64,000 bases of DNA from Embiotoca jacksoni (Eukaryota; Chordata; Actinopteri; Embiotocidae), in assembly GCA_022577435.1 (NCBI GenBank), contig JAKOON010000007.1, positions 13,920,426 to 13,984,425 of the forward strand, written 5' to 3'. Below the pieces are notes generated by a model that was given only the letters and a program-made list of their open reading frames with translations, did no database searches and was not told the origin of the DNA. Numbering within the stretch: position 1 is the stretch's first letter; each line of letters opens with the position of its first letter. Both the position numbers and the translations under genes were made by a program. Positions 1-13,250 of this stretch are shown here, piece by piece.

Positions 1-626
1 AGTGCACTTGAAGCAACCTTACATCGTCTGCTGTGGACCTGCAAAGAAAACGTCAAGGGATTCCTGAATTCCTAATGACTTTTTATGCATGCATCTCTTA
101 CTTAAAGAATATGAAATAGAAAAACAAACTGATCAAAGAGAGCCAAAGCCATAATCGATAATGCCCTCACCTTCACACTGCAGAGCAGAGTTGAAGAAAT
201 ATCAAATGCATAACTGTTTCAGAGATGAACCGATCTGACCCGGCACAGCAGAAGCAATATTCAGCAAACTCCGTCCATGTGCAGTCCCAGCAGACTCTGT
301 CTGCAAACGTCAAAGTAACTGGAAGGGTTTGAATTAATAACTAGCCCAGGTCTGAAGTGCAGGCATGTTTCAGTCAGACTGCTCAGTAGTCAGAGCTCAG
401 GCGCAGAAAACATGACATGTGGATAACTGTCTGCAGCTGACATGACCTCTGGCCTCATCAGACAGGTCTGTTTATTGAAAGTGATTTAGTGCAGGGAAGA
501 CAAAAGAGCTGCTCCAGCTGACTGTGAATGTTCCTTACTTATAGTCAGACTTACTTACACACCTTTGTATTGCGTGAACACTTTGGCCCCCTTCACGCAC
601 ACACATACACACTCACATCCCTGCAG

Positions 627-653
627 ACACACACACACACACACACACACCAC
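627..653. repeat. (CA)n microsatellite
   Basis: About 13 uninterrupted AC units, preceded from about 594 by an imperfect CA-rich run. It generates a spurious Thr/His-rich open frame. Confidence 0.95.
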
Positions 654-3600
654 TTGTTTCAGAAACTCTTTTGAACATGGAAAAGGAAAGAGATGTCACA
701 ATTTGTCCTTCCTCTCCTGGTTTCAATGTCTCAATGTCCAATATCGATCCATCCACGAGTCTATCGGTTCTCATTACCTGTCCTCAGTAACTTATCTCAA
801 TTGTTATGGCTGTGACTGCTTCCGAAGCCCCGGCCAGCTCTGTGTCTTTCCCAGGTCGGAGGGAGGAGACGTCTGGCCGGTCCTAATAAAGACATATCCC
901 CTCCGAACAAATCAATGCTGACAGTGTGTTTGCATAGATTAGGAGATTCTCCCACACTATGATTTCTCATCAGACACATGATGAGGTGAAGTGAGATTGG
1001 CATTTGAGCGGAAGCTTGTTGTGTGGGCCAGACTGATTTGATTGTGTTTGCATTTCATCTGCCAGCATTGATGGAAACGATTTTGATCCGTGCTTCGCAT
1101 TGTCACCACAAAAGCAAACCCTCTCAGGTGGAAAATACATGCATTTCACATTCCTATTTCAATAAACCTCAGCAACTGCCTTATGAAGATGGGAGATTAT
1201 ATTTTCTTTGTTGATTGAAGCGGACGTCGACAAGGCTTCTACAAAGAAAATAGAAGATGATGGGAGGAAATATTGAAACGCTGCACATTTGCCTCGCACT
1301 TTATGAAATATTTTATAGTAGAATCGTATATACAATATTAATAACTGATATTCCACAAATCATTTAAATCCCCAGTGGGTAGGGAATACAACCCCCTTCT
1401 ATATCCCCCAAGTTTATCAGCATCAGCTCCTGTCCTCTTTCAATCCTTTGAAGTCTAAATACCGCGTATGACGTAGTCAGTAAATCTTTTAAAGCCATCC
1501 ATCACTTCTCGAATAGAACTGATGATGTGGTGTGGCACCACATGCAAGGCTAACCCCGGTGTCTGCAGACCAGCCAGGATTCATTTGTATAAAATATGTA
1601 TTTTCTGATTGACTAGATCCTGGATTGTAATGTGATGACATATTTAATTTCTGATCTAAGGGGGAGATAAGCTAGGCTTATCCGAAATGATCTGTAACCT
1701 TTATTTTAATACCACAATACTTATCCATGGTATTATAGCAGCCAATCACCTCTCTCACACAAGCTCTGCCCCCTGTCCCCTTCTCCCTCTTTCACTGTAT
1801 CACACTTTTTTCTTTCCTTCTGCCTTCACATCTGTATAGGTCAGCAACACGTGTGCAGATAAAGGCCTTTGCCTTCGCAGAAGACGAGGTCCATTTATGT
1901 GAATGACATTTATTTGAAAGCGGCAACAAGCCCACTGTCATTTTATTATTGTCACAATTCAATTCAGGACAGGAATTGTCACAGTGGTGCCGTGGCTGCC
2001 CAACAGTGATTAAACATGATCTTTAATGGAATATTGAACATCAGTTCTGCTGCAATTTAAGCAAAACCTGATAGGTCTGCGAGCCAGGATCTAATGAACA
2101 GAAGGAAATAAGAGAATCACGGGGGAAGAGGACAATATAGTCCTAAATGAACAAAATGGCCTTGTACCACCTGCTAAGCATCGATCAGTAGCCAAGGGGA
2201 CTAATTGATAATGCATTATTAGCTGCTTCCCCATAATGGGACTTGTATTTCATCCTGTCCTTGATTGTGGGACAGAGGGGGAGGGATTTGGCAATGAAGC
2301 ACTGAAAAACAGATGGCAAGGTGAATTGTTCCCATGACACATCTGCCAGCGAGTTCTATTAGACTTCTCCAGCAGGTCAGCCTGGTGTCGGCATCCGTGT
2401 GCGTGTTTATGCGTGTGCTGGCAGACCTTACTCAAAGGAAAGCAACACACCTTGGAGTGCAAAGGGAGCCAAAGTGGATTTAATTGAAGCCCGTGTTTGT
2501 CTGGCTTTGAGACAACTGCAAGAGTGTTTGGAGCAGTGGGAGTAAAGCGAAGCAGGCAGAATTAAAACCCAACCAGCTGTGCTGATTGATCTCACCAGTA
2601 GACCCATGCAAGGGCCAAACTTCTCGGTGCCTCCAACTTTGTGTTGACTCATATTTTTGGGGGGGAATTTGGGGTATGTTCCTTTTGAAGTTGGTCTTGA
2701 CATGCAGGAATAATGAATTTCAACATTAAATGCAATTAGTGGAACAAAAGTGTGAAAAAAAAGATAATTGCCATTTGTCAAACAACAACGCTGCTGTTCC
2801 AATCTCCCACACGCACAGCCTTTGTCCTCCCACCAAAACATATCCCACGTCATCTCCGCGCTTTGCTTTCTCAAAAGTAATTTTGCATTTGTCAGTCTCA
2901 CAAAAGCTGTGCCCTTGCTGGAAGTTGGAATGCATTCAGCAGTCTTAGTGGTTCTTTCTTCTACAGCCATTCAAATTGTTTATTTATCCTGTCTGGTAAA
3001 GACAGACATGTTATCAATACAGTCTGTCAAACCTGCATGTGTTTGCGTGTGACGTTTTGTGTTTAAAAGTCTGTGATCATGGGGAATTCATCGTTTTTCA
3101 ATGATAACACACGTGGTCTTTTCTGAAGTATAATGGAGAGGATTTTAGTTTTCCAGCAGGAGTAATAAGTTTCAAAATGCTGCAGTAAAATGCATTTCAA
3201 GCACATTTCCAAACGCACACAGTACCTTTGTGGAAAGCCAGTAGATCCTCCGAGCTACGTGGAAATATTGGCTCTGATCCATCCAACTTTAGTTCTCAGC
3301 TTTCCGTGCCCTAACCAAGACATCTGAATAAAATGTGGTCTGTATGCTGCAGCACATGCATTACCCATGCATTACCCAAACCACTTGTACTTCCCTTGTG
3401 CTGAGCAAATAGAGGCCAAAGTTGCAAATGTGCTTGGATTCCACAATTTGCCACTTTAAAAAAAACCGGTGTGACTCTGACTGGAGCGCAGAAGAGACGG
3501 TAAACTTCCTCCCTGCATGGCTAGTTTGATTATCAGCAATGAATGTTGATGTTTTTACTGTAATGTAATTTTATCTTTCAACTTCCCTCCACATCCCTTG

Positions 3601-4341
3601 GAAATGAAAGGCATGAGTGTTATGCTGACAGAGGGAGACGGAGTGGGAGTTTGTGGTGTCAATCAGCACCTGCTCTGCTCAAATTCGTTTAAAAATAGTG
3701 GAGCTGGGAGGTGCAGTGAGGGAGCTGACAGCTAAATAGTCCTTGGAGATTTTTGATAGGCAGAGGAACTCGGTGGCTGACAGTTAATGCTTTGTGTGTT
3801 TGGCCCCAAGGAGACATTCAGCATAGGTATTTTACCCAGTCCTCAAACAAACATCAACTTGCTGTTCTCTTCCTTTTTAAACTAAAAGCTGCAGGGTGTC
3901 CTAGGTATGGGGTAGTGGTGCTGTTGTGAAAGGACTATTTTATGCAGTCAAGGAGGAAGAATAGCTTCAATCTCCTCATGAAGTGCGGTGTAAAATATGA
4001 AAAGGAGCGCAGGAAATATTCTCTGGAAGTGTCACAAGTAAGAAGTGAGATGCAGGTGGGATGCTGTGTTTATAACCCAAGGCATCGAAACCTGTAAAGT
4101 CTGTATTGTACTTTTATAATTTTTTTTTCCCTCTAAAGTCTCAAGTAAACCCGCAGTGGATGGACTGTGTACTTTATATAGAGGCTTTGGGTCAGGTGGG
4201 TGACAGAGTGAAAAACAAGCAGGCAAATGTGTTCTGCCTCCTGTTTCAAGGAATAAAAACCCAAGTCAATTATCAACATTTTTCCTGCCCACACTTACAC
4301 TTCTGGATTCAGTATTGTGTGGTCAGTGTGTTGACCACAAG

Positions 4342-4367
4342 CACACGCACACACACACACACACACA
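4342..4367. repeat. (CA)n microsatellite
   Basis: About 13 CA units with one CG interruption near the start, ending in an A-run. Confidence 0.95.
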
Positions 4368-6659
4368 AAAAGGAAATGCAGAGGAAATGACACTCGTGTC
4401 TGAGGAAACCTTTTCATCTGAGCAGGTGTTCAATGAGGCATGCTGGCAACAAGAGCAGAAGTTCTGGTCTGGGAGCCATCAGGAAGCAATCTTGAGGATG
4501 TTCTGTGATTCAAATGAATCATTTATTTGTGTTGTTTTAGACCACGAGTTTGAATATGTTTTTTTTTTCTTTTTCCCTTCCCTGTGTCTTTCAAGAGATC
4601 TCAGAGCAACATGTCTTTAAAAAGCAGTCAAAGGGCGGAGATGCACCTCCAGAACTCCAGAACCATTCAGAGTGTACAGCTTAATAAAAAGTTCAGAGAT
4701 ATTTCAATCAAAGGCTGTGTTTAAGAAAAGCATATTGGCATCTTGTGTTTGGTATCATATGCAGGGGTGTAGTGCTATTTGTCAAAGTACGGCAGCACGC
4801 ATGTGAGCGTGTGTACGAGCACATGCACATGTGGGCCCAGACGGCTTGTTTCTCAGGTGCAACTGCTGTTGCTATGGTGGCAATTAAATAAGATATATTT
4901 CTATCGCTTTAATAAATGTAATGCTGTAATACTGCTATGTTCAACGGTTGTTCTGGATCACTCATCTAAAGTGTTATTGTCTGACTTTGCCCGCAACACG
5001 TCTCTGCAAATATTTCACAAAAAATGGCTTTTTAAGAAATGAGGGGTTTCTTTCTAATAACACGCTATGGGGCTTTTAATTTAAAGTAATACAGGAAGTG
5101 TTGAGTTTGTATTATATTATCATTATTATTACTTTTATATACAGTATTGTGTTACCCTGTAATGCGGTAACTTTGACAGCGCAAAAGGTAGCTGATCATT
5201 ACGAGGCTTTAGGTTGATGTTGTGAATCAATTAATACATCTTGAATATAAGTGTGGCAAATTTGACCATTCTATTTGTTTTTATTGGCTCTCTTGCATGA
5301 TATACGCTTTGGATCTTCAAACACGTAAAACGTGTAAATGAATTTTAACGGGATCAAGAGAGCTATGAACATTTGATTTCCTCACTAGAAGAGTTTTTGA
5401 TGGATCAAAACATATTTTAAAGCATTATTACCATTTCTGACATTTTATAGTCTAAGAATTTACAAACCGATAAAAATACTTGACAGGATAGTCAATAATG
5501 ACATGTCAAAAGTATTTTTTTTAGTTGCTTATCGGTTGTCTTTGCAAGTCTTGAAAAAGCCCTATTTCTTGTCAATCTTCATTTTAAAATAATTTCTTCA
5601 TAACATTTGATTTGCTTCAGCTAAGCAGTTTTCTGCATCTATGCTGTATAATAATCCAACACCACCTCCCGACATCTGTGACCTCTGTTATAAAAACAAG
5701 CATCTGGGTCCACTCTGGAGCTCCTTTCACCCCTTATTTTCTCAATTTTCAGCATCAGGTTATTTATAAAGTCCACAATTCTCTGTCTTGCATCTACTGT
5801 ATTAATAATTGAAGCAGTCACATTTGAACAAAGAAATTAATATTTAAAGGCTCAATCTGTGCTCGGTCTACAGCACTTCATCCCCTCATGCGTCACATAG
5901 TTGATTCTGGACTCAGCAACATGGTCCGTGTTGGAATGAGAACCTTGTAAACTCAGCATCATGTGACTGCCAGGGTCGTCGGAGGATTTAAACAGATTAC
6001 ACACTGAGGCTGTGAACATTTGCAAGGAACTATTTTAAATTGTAGCTTCCATTTCCTACATTACACAATATATATACTCATATTTCTTCATTGGCATTCC
6101 TTTGTCTGCCTTTTGGCTTCCCGACGCCTTAAGGAAGTATAGCATAGATTTTAAATGTATTTTAAGCTACGCTGTGAAACTTTCTCATCATAAAATACTG
6201 TTTTGTTTTCACTATGTGAGCCCTCCCTGGTGCGTCTTAATTCAGCTGTTGTTGCCTGCTGCTCTTGTCTCATGGTGCGAGTGTAGTAAGATTTGAGGGC
6301 ATCACTGTGTCCCATACATCCTCAGGCTACATTGATTCTGAGACACAACACTTCTGTTTCTGCTCCACTGCACAATGTTGACACTCTCGATCCAGAGGTT
6401 TCTCACGGTACTCAAAGTCTGCTGTTCATGCCAGCATCAGTATCATATTAAAAATGTTCATAATTCCTTACAAATTCAGAGTAGTCTGGCTTTTGCCTTG
6501 GCTGTAGGCTTTTTTTCTATTTTAGTTGTAGGAAGGTTGCAAAGCCATATGTGATAAACCCTTACCTGAGGCAAGAACTTTAGTTTGTTTGGTGAACTGA
6601 ACTTGCAAAAGTTTTTATGGATTCTGTAATATTGTCTTGCATATTGCAATGTTTTCCTT

Positions 6660-7178
6660 ATATGCACTTAACAGCAGCAATATGTACTTCCAAGCAGCAA
6701 CCAACAGTGACATCACCCATTGGTTTGTGAACATCCGTTATGAAGACTTGGGTTCGGATTTTGGCGGTCGGCATTTTTGCTAGTTCAGAGCAGTTTGGAG
6801 CCAGTTGTGACCATATTTGGACGAGCTGGGAGCGAGCAGTGCATCTGACTTGATCTGATTGGAAACTTGACGATATTACGTCCCGCACACCAATATTGGA
6901 AACCTGACCGGCCTGTCAATCAAACAGGCACGACCCCAAAAACGCAGCTTTTGGAAACTTATTTTCTGATCAATGATGTGATTATTTTAAAGTAGTGACT
7001 TAGCTAACAACACCAAAATAACTTTTGGAAAAAAAATATTTGTAATAAGTTGAATGGGAGCTTATGGAGCCAGGGGCTTTAGCTCCTGCAGCCCTAGGTG
7101 ATATTGCAGCTTAAGGCACTTTTGCATCGGCCTCATTTTTCAGACACGGAAGCTACGTCCACTTTTATATACAGTCTA
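6660..7178. repeat. Decayed teleost interspersed repeat, class unassigned
   Basis: The segment contains landmarks I associate with a repeat dispersed in many teleost genomes: 'gtgacatcacccattggttt' near 6708, 'gaccatatttggacgag' near 6809, 'cctgtcaatcaaacaggcac' near 6912, and an end resembling 'cacttttatatacagtct' near 7157. No transposase frame or clear terminal inverted repeats are visible. It may be two adjoining fragments. The link to a known repeat is from memory; a repeat-library comparison would settle the class and edges. Confidence 0.6.
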
Positions 7179-7590
7179 CAGCTGCTACTGAAATAGGACC
7201 GCTGCTGCTGAATTTTCAAATGATCTTTTTAGGAGAGGAGAGAACTTCGTTGGAACTATACTTATATTGTTTTGCGTTGCAAATGCTTCACATTCAGGTC
7301 AATTGACATATGGGACTTTAGAAGCTGATAATGAAAGCACAACAACTACAACAAAAGATAGATGATGTCGACAATACAATAAAACTGTTAAGGATTATCA
7401 TTTGCTGAGGAGAAAACAGTCCCGCAACTTCACATGAATGTCGCACAGTAACGTGACAGCAAACACACACCAAAACTGCCATCAGTGTATAGAAAGAGAA
7501 TTGGAAATTTCCCGATTATGTTTATGTTAACATGCCAAATCCACATGTATATGATGTGTATATACTGTATGCTGTATGTGTTTGAAGTTC

Positions 7591-8681
7591 AAACCAAGCA
7601 TCAGAATGGGGAAGAAAGGTGATTTAAGTGACTTTGAACGTGGCATGGTTGTTGGTGCCAGACGGGCTGGTCTGAGTATCTCAGAAACTGCTGATCTACT
7701 GGGATTTTCATGTGCGATTTTCTAGGTTTTACAGAGAACGGTCCAAAAAAGAGAAAATATCTAGTGAGCGGCAGTTCTCTGGGCGAAAATGCCTTGTTGA
7801 TGCCAGAAGTCAGAGGAGAACGGCCAGACTGGTTCGAGACGATAGAAAGGCAACAGTACCTCAAATAACCACTCGTTGCAACTAAGGTATGCAGAAGACC
7901 ATCTCTGACCGCACAACACGTGGAACATTGAGGCAGACGGGCTCCAGCAGCAGAAGATCACAGGGTGCCACTACTGTCAGCTAAGAACAGTAAACTGAGG
8001 CTACAATTCGCACGGGCTCACCAAAATTGGGACTATAGAAGATTGGTAAAACATTGCCTGGTCTGATGAGTCTCAATTTCTGCTGCGACATTCAGATGGT
8101 CGGGTCAGAATTTGGCGTAAACAACATGAAAGCATGGATTCATTTTGCCTTGTATCAACGGTTCAGGCTGGTGGTGGTGGTGGTGGTGTAATGGTGTGGA
8201 AGATATTTTCTTGGCACACTTTGGGCCCCTTAGTACCAATTGAGCATTGTTTAAACGCCACAGCCTACATGAATATTGTTGCTGACCATGTCCATCCCTT
8301 TATGACCACAGTGCACCCATTGTCTGATGGCTACTTCCAGCAGGATAATGCGCCATGTCACAAAGCTTAAATCATCTCAAACTGGTTTCTTAAACATGAC
8401 AATGCGCTGGAATCCAATGGCCTCCACAGTCACCAGTCTCAATCCAATGGAGCACCTTTGGGATGTGGTGGAACGGGAGATTCGCATCATGAATGTGCAG
8501 CCGACAATTATGCAGCAACTGCGTGATGCTATCATGTCAATATGGACCAAAATCTCTGAGGAATGTTTCCAGCACCTTGTTGAATCTATGCCACGAAGAA
8601 TTAAGGCAGTTCTGAAGGCAAAAGGGGGTCCAACCCGGTACTAGCAAGGTGTACCTAATAAAGTGGCCGGTGAGTGTATAT
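7591..8681 (+). mobile_element. Degenerate Tc1-family transposon, left end lost
   Basis: Tc1/mariner elements move by cut and paste using a DDE transposase acting on terminal inverted repeats. The element keeps the transposase start at 7606 (MGKKGDLSDFERG), the first catalytic Asp in SDESQF (codon 8065), the second in QQDNAPCH (codon 8344) and the Glu in NPMEHLW (codon 8450). The right end has the fish-type Tc1 inverted repeat 'taataaagtggccggtgagt' near 8655-8674. The matching left repeat is not found, so the 5' end is truncated. The frame is broken: a stop follows about 40 codons, and the 106 bases between the second Asp and the Glu are not a multiple of three, showing an indel. It is a dead copy in intron sequence. 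Confidence 0.9.
7606..8644 (+). pseudogene. Tc1 transposase pseudogene
   Basis: The remains of the DDE transposase inside the element. The N-terminal DNA-binding part is open for about 40 codons from ATG 7606 and then hits TAG. The catalytic core reads in two open segments (8134-8370 and 8327-8644) in different frames, and ends in GGPTRY then TAG at 8642-8644. A GGT expansion near 8166-8187 adds extra glycines to a Gly-rich loop. No functional product is expected. Confidence 0.88.
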
Positions 8682-9556
8682 GGAAGTAGAAAGGTAATCG
8701 GTCCTATTTGCAGGTTTTCACAATTGGTAACATTATACCAACATAATATTTCTCAGTTCCCTTTTTCAAGTTTTTTTAACTCTTCACAGTCAGCACAAAA
8801 GAAGTCAGTGCGGGTTGAACGTTGGATCAGTCTTTACTGCTTTGACATAAGCGACATTCAAGGACCACCCAAACTTAAAATGTATGCCTCATTTTAGAAA
8901 CTGTTAAATTCACATTTTTATGAATTAGACTCTGATAAATCTAAATCTAAAAATAAATAAAAATATGAATATATTTATTTCCTAATTGGGGCTCACACTC
9001 TGACCTTACAACACGTGCTCAGTGAGGAAAGCGGGAAAAGTGAGGCTGATGTGGCAAAATGTTGAAAACATGCTGGGATAGCACTGTTACATTTCTCTAT
9101 CTGATGCCATCCTATACAAATGTGTATAGTAAATATTCTATGTTCAGCTTTATACGGCATGATTTAGAATTACCTTAGTTTTGTTTTGTGCAGTTGAAAT
9201 TGCAATGAAAATGTTCCCAATTTTGATGACACCTTCTGCTCTTTATTTTGAAATGCAATCTAAAGCAAAATAATTAAAAAAAAAATAAATAAATAAATAT
9301 ACTTTAAAGACCAGATCATACGTATTGTAATCTGTTGTTGACAAATCTTTTCAGCGTTGGAGTACAAGAGACAGTCAGTAAAAAGTTTTGAAAATGTGAA
9401 CCCATAAAAGAGAAATTAGTAATTGTACAAAAACATTTATTTTTGTATTTATTAAAAGTCACAATATGAGTTATTAATACTAAGAACAAATCAGAATTTT
9501 AATATTACTTCAAAAATGTAGAAAAACACAGTAAAGTTTGAAAGAAAGACTTTCGT

Positions 9557-10054
9557 TTGCGTTCCCTCCGGCTGTTTACTGAATGCTGTTTGTTGTTGTG
9601 CTCAATATTTACCTTCGCCCACGCACCGTCATTGGATTACCAAGAACCTCTGCCTTCTAACACAGACAACACTGCCGGCCAAAGGCCCATAAGGGACCAA
9701 ATGATCGTGAGGAGGGTGGGGAAAACCTTAATGCAATTTGTATGGCACGGAGCACTCAGCAGCCAGATGGGAGCCAGGCTGGTTTACCTGAAGCAGCTTT
9801 CCTTATTTACTTCAGAGCCCAAGGCCATGTCAGACAAGGGGGAGAGAAGCATGTTAGCTCGGGCAAATTATCACAGCTTTCATGTGGGTAACGTTCTATC
9901 AGATCCTCCCACTCCTCAAAATGTAATGGAAGCAGAAGCAAAGTGCTCAAGGCCTTCACCTCCGACGTGTTCTCATTCGCGGCAGGACAAGGTGTGTGTG
10001 GGAGATAAAGGAGCAGGTCCCAGTCACTCCCGGCCCGGAGATGGTGGCATCTAG
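9557..10054 (+). other. Unexplained open frame of 166 codons, no ATG at its start
   Basis: The frame stays open from about 9538 to 10054 in a block that is less AT-rich than its flanks. Its first residues (TTG at 9557, then RSLRLFTECCLLLCSIFTFA) look like a signal peptide, but the start is not ATG and an in-frame stop lies just upstream. The first ATG is about 50 codons in (MIVRRVGKTL). I recognise no family. At this length one or a few chance frames are expected in 64 kb, so this may equally be a non-coding conserved block or chance. Confidence 0.15.
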
Positions 10055-13000
10055 AACATTCTGCTCTTGCCAATCATCAGGGTCAGGATATTGGATGGAG
10101 AGTAATTACAACGAGGGCACTTTGGTAAGGGCACTGTGGTAAATCACAGCACTGCCTAGCCGTGTGTGTATGTGTGTACATACTATTAAGGAAAGGTTAG
10201 GAAAAGTAATTATGAAAGGACTGTGTAAAAATACATTGCTTTCAACTCATGTCAATTTGATGGAATCAGTCGTGGCTTTTGTCCATTAACTATACAATAA
10301 ATGTGAAATGTAGAAATGCAAATCTAATTTTAGGTGAAGTCTTTGCTCGATGACAGTAAAAAGCTATTCATAAGTTTTGTAAATGAGTTCATTATCAAGT
10401 TCCAAACCTGTGAACACCCGTGCAACTAAAAACACAACTCAATTAGTTTATCCTGCACTATGCATTGTTGTGAGGTTCTGTGTGCTCTTATTGTGGTGTT
10501 GTTTTACTGACAAATATGGCAAATCAATTTTCTTGCAGGGTGAAGATCTCACTCTCCTGTGGCATGCAAAGTGTTATACGTACACCGTTATACATTAACA
10601 TTATGAAGCTCAAATCATGTTCACTTCGTCCTCTTGTGCTGTTGTGGTCTCTTCTACAGTTTGGTCCAATTAGAGCACATTTTGAGCTGTGAAATAATAT
10701 TTGAAAAATAATGAACTCAAACCTTGATTTTATTAAGTCACCTCTATCACTTTACTAAAGTGTGCGGCGGCTTCCCATCAGGAAGTTAGCGGCAAGGAAT
10801 TCACACTTGGCAGCTGCCAATCTTCTGTTTATGGTTTATGTTTCAGAGGTCCTTTTTTTAAATCATTTAGTTAAGTTTTAGACATCAAAAGACAAAAAAG
10901 GGTGATTGCTTTATAATATAGAAAAAACCTGGTCTTTCAAGTAAAAAAATACTTATTGTATTCTTTATAAAGATTATAATGCATCTAACATTATTTTTGC
11001 ACGTGTGGAAATTATCATATTAAAATTATTTTTCAGCATCTTTTTATTGTGGTAAAAATAAATCAAGGATGATACTGCGGATCAGAGGCGGTGGGTCCGT
11101 GGAGATCCAGCTCTCGGTAAAGAACTCTCCCGGGGTCTTGGGTCATGCATATGTACATTATATAAAACTATTAATAGCAGCAGTAGTAGTATTACTTGAA
11201 AAATACTCTTGCCTCCTTTCACATAAATTCTCTGGCCATCTATAATTTAATGCAATCCACTGCAGAAGATCTGCCCCAAATTCTGTATTTACGTTGATTG
11301 TAATTTAACAGTTAATTCCAGTATGTTTATTACTGAGGACATAGTTAGTAGTGGTGTTGACTGTATTGTATTTAAATGTATTTCTAATGTTCTTCCCTCT
11401 TGATTTTTTTTTTAAAATGTGGTGAGTTGGTACTTAAAACACACCACAGTTATGCTCTGGGTTTTACTTGTGAAAAGATTCATGACTTCTAAGTCTGGTG
11501 CCGCATATGCTGCTACTTCTGTAAAGCCAAATTTAAATCCAGTTTTAACTCTATTTGAAATAATTAGTTGTCTTGTGTTTAAATCCAAGTCACCGTTGGT
11601 TTGAAGAAAACCAAATTAGGAGGAATGAACATGCAAAACAGCTTCTGTGCTCACAGATGAAGTGCAATCTGGTTCTGCAGAATGAGTATTACAGATTCTA
11701 TTTTTATTTGTATTTGTCCATCTTTGTTTGCTCAGATTAAAATGCATGTTTATCTTTAATGGTAAAGGTAACAGAAATTTAGAAAAGAGTAATTTACCAT
11801 TTTTATCTGGATGGGACCATTAAAGAGGTAAAGAGACCTGAGACCTGTCACTTAGTAACAGAAGTAGAATTTCAGAACAGACATGTATGTCAGTCCATGA
11901 CTTTAATTAGTGTTTATTCTGTCTTGCACCATTTATTACTTCCACTCGGCAGTCTAAGCTCCACCTGAGTCTCCTTGGAGTGGCATTGGACTGAACCAAG
12001 CCGGATTGATGGGAACGCTACCTGCTCGCCTGTTTGTCAGCCATGAATAATCTGTAACGACATTCAGAGCATCAGCAGGGGCCTTGCAGCGTGAATTCAT
12101 TGTGGAAAATGGACAGCTCAATCAAAAGAAGCTCTTGAAAAGCTGGTTATAACTGGAGGCTGAGCTTTGACCCAGAACACTGTCCCACTGACTCGAGACA
12201 CAACCTCACCAACATCCCTGAATGGAAGGTCCCGGTGTATTCCTTGTGAACTCAGCGCTTCTTTTTGCATCCCCCCTCCTCTGCTGCCATGTCTCTGGCT
12301 GTTTAATAGAGCCATGCTTCACTCCGAAGGCCACGTTATCCTTGTTAGGAGACAGATGCTTATGGCACCACCTGCCATTCTCAGCTCTCCACGTCAGCTA
12401 GCATAGGCCACCCATCACTGCCCTGCTTTACATGGTAATGGAAGTTTGAGAACTTGATGATAAGGCAGTCATGCCCTTGGCTCTGTGACCTGTGGTCAAT
12501 TTTGGATTATTTACACATGGACATGTATAAATTAGTACGTACCTGTACTTTTGGACTTATTTTTCACAGGCTCCTAAGTTGTTGTTGGACAGCCTGACTT
12601 GGTGTTTGGATTGCTTTCATGTCTGAAAAAAAGTAAATTGGTCTGCACATTGTTGGTTGCCTGAAAGGAAGCTTTGGACACTGGTGGTGCCGGTGATGAC
12701 ACTAATACCATCTGGTACAAAGCAGAACCACGGGAGGAAATGAAACACTTAGAGTATGCTTTTGACTGGTTGCCAGGATGTGCAGGCAGAGCTTTCTTAA
12801 AAGCGTTCATCTGTGATGTCTCCCCTCAACCATTGTGAACTCTCTCCCTTGAAATAGTGCCTTCCCCTGATGTAGAGTCACCCAACCCTAATCCTCCTAT
12901 ATCCACTGATGAATCTCAGCCACACACACAGTAGGGATGCCGCCTAATTGAATTTCCTTGGTCACAATGAACACACACTCGGGACCTGCGAGTTCCAGTC

Positions 13001-13183
13001 CTTGCCTTTGATAAGCAAATGACCCCTATGGAATTGAGGTCAGAGCCTGCAAAAACAAGAGTGAGGGAGAGAAAAATAAAGTCCTGCACTCAGACGAGCC
13101 CAATATCGACTCACCCGGGATTGAGTCCAATGATGTTTACCCTATGTGTGTTGAGCCGCTGTTGGCTCAGGGGGAGATTCATC

Positions 13184-13186
<3 letters not shown>

Positions 13187-13248
<62 letters not shown>
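13187..13248. repeat. (CA)n microsatellite, about 31 units
   Basis: An uninterrupted CA run of 62 bases, one of the longest perfect ones in the window and likely to vary in length between individuals. Confidence 0.97.

Positions 13249-13250
<2 letters not shown>

Noticed and set aside
2428..2970. 180-codon minus-strand open frame with a real ATG, the longest in the window
   Set aside because: Given the number of stop codons in six frames over 64 kb, about one frame this long is expected by chance. It has no recognisable domain, splice context or codon pattern, and lies in the first unc5a intron.
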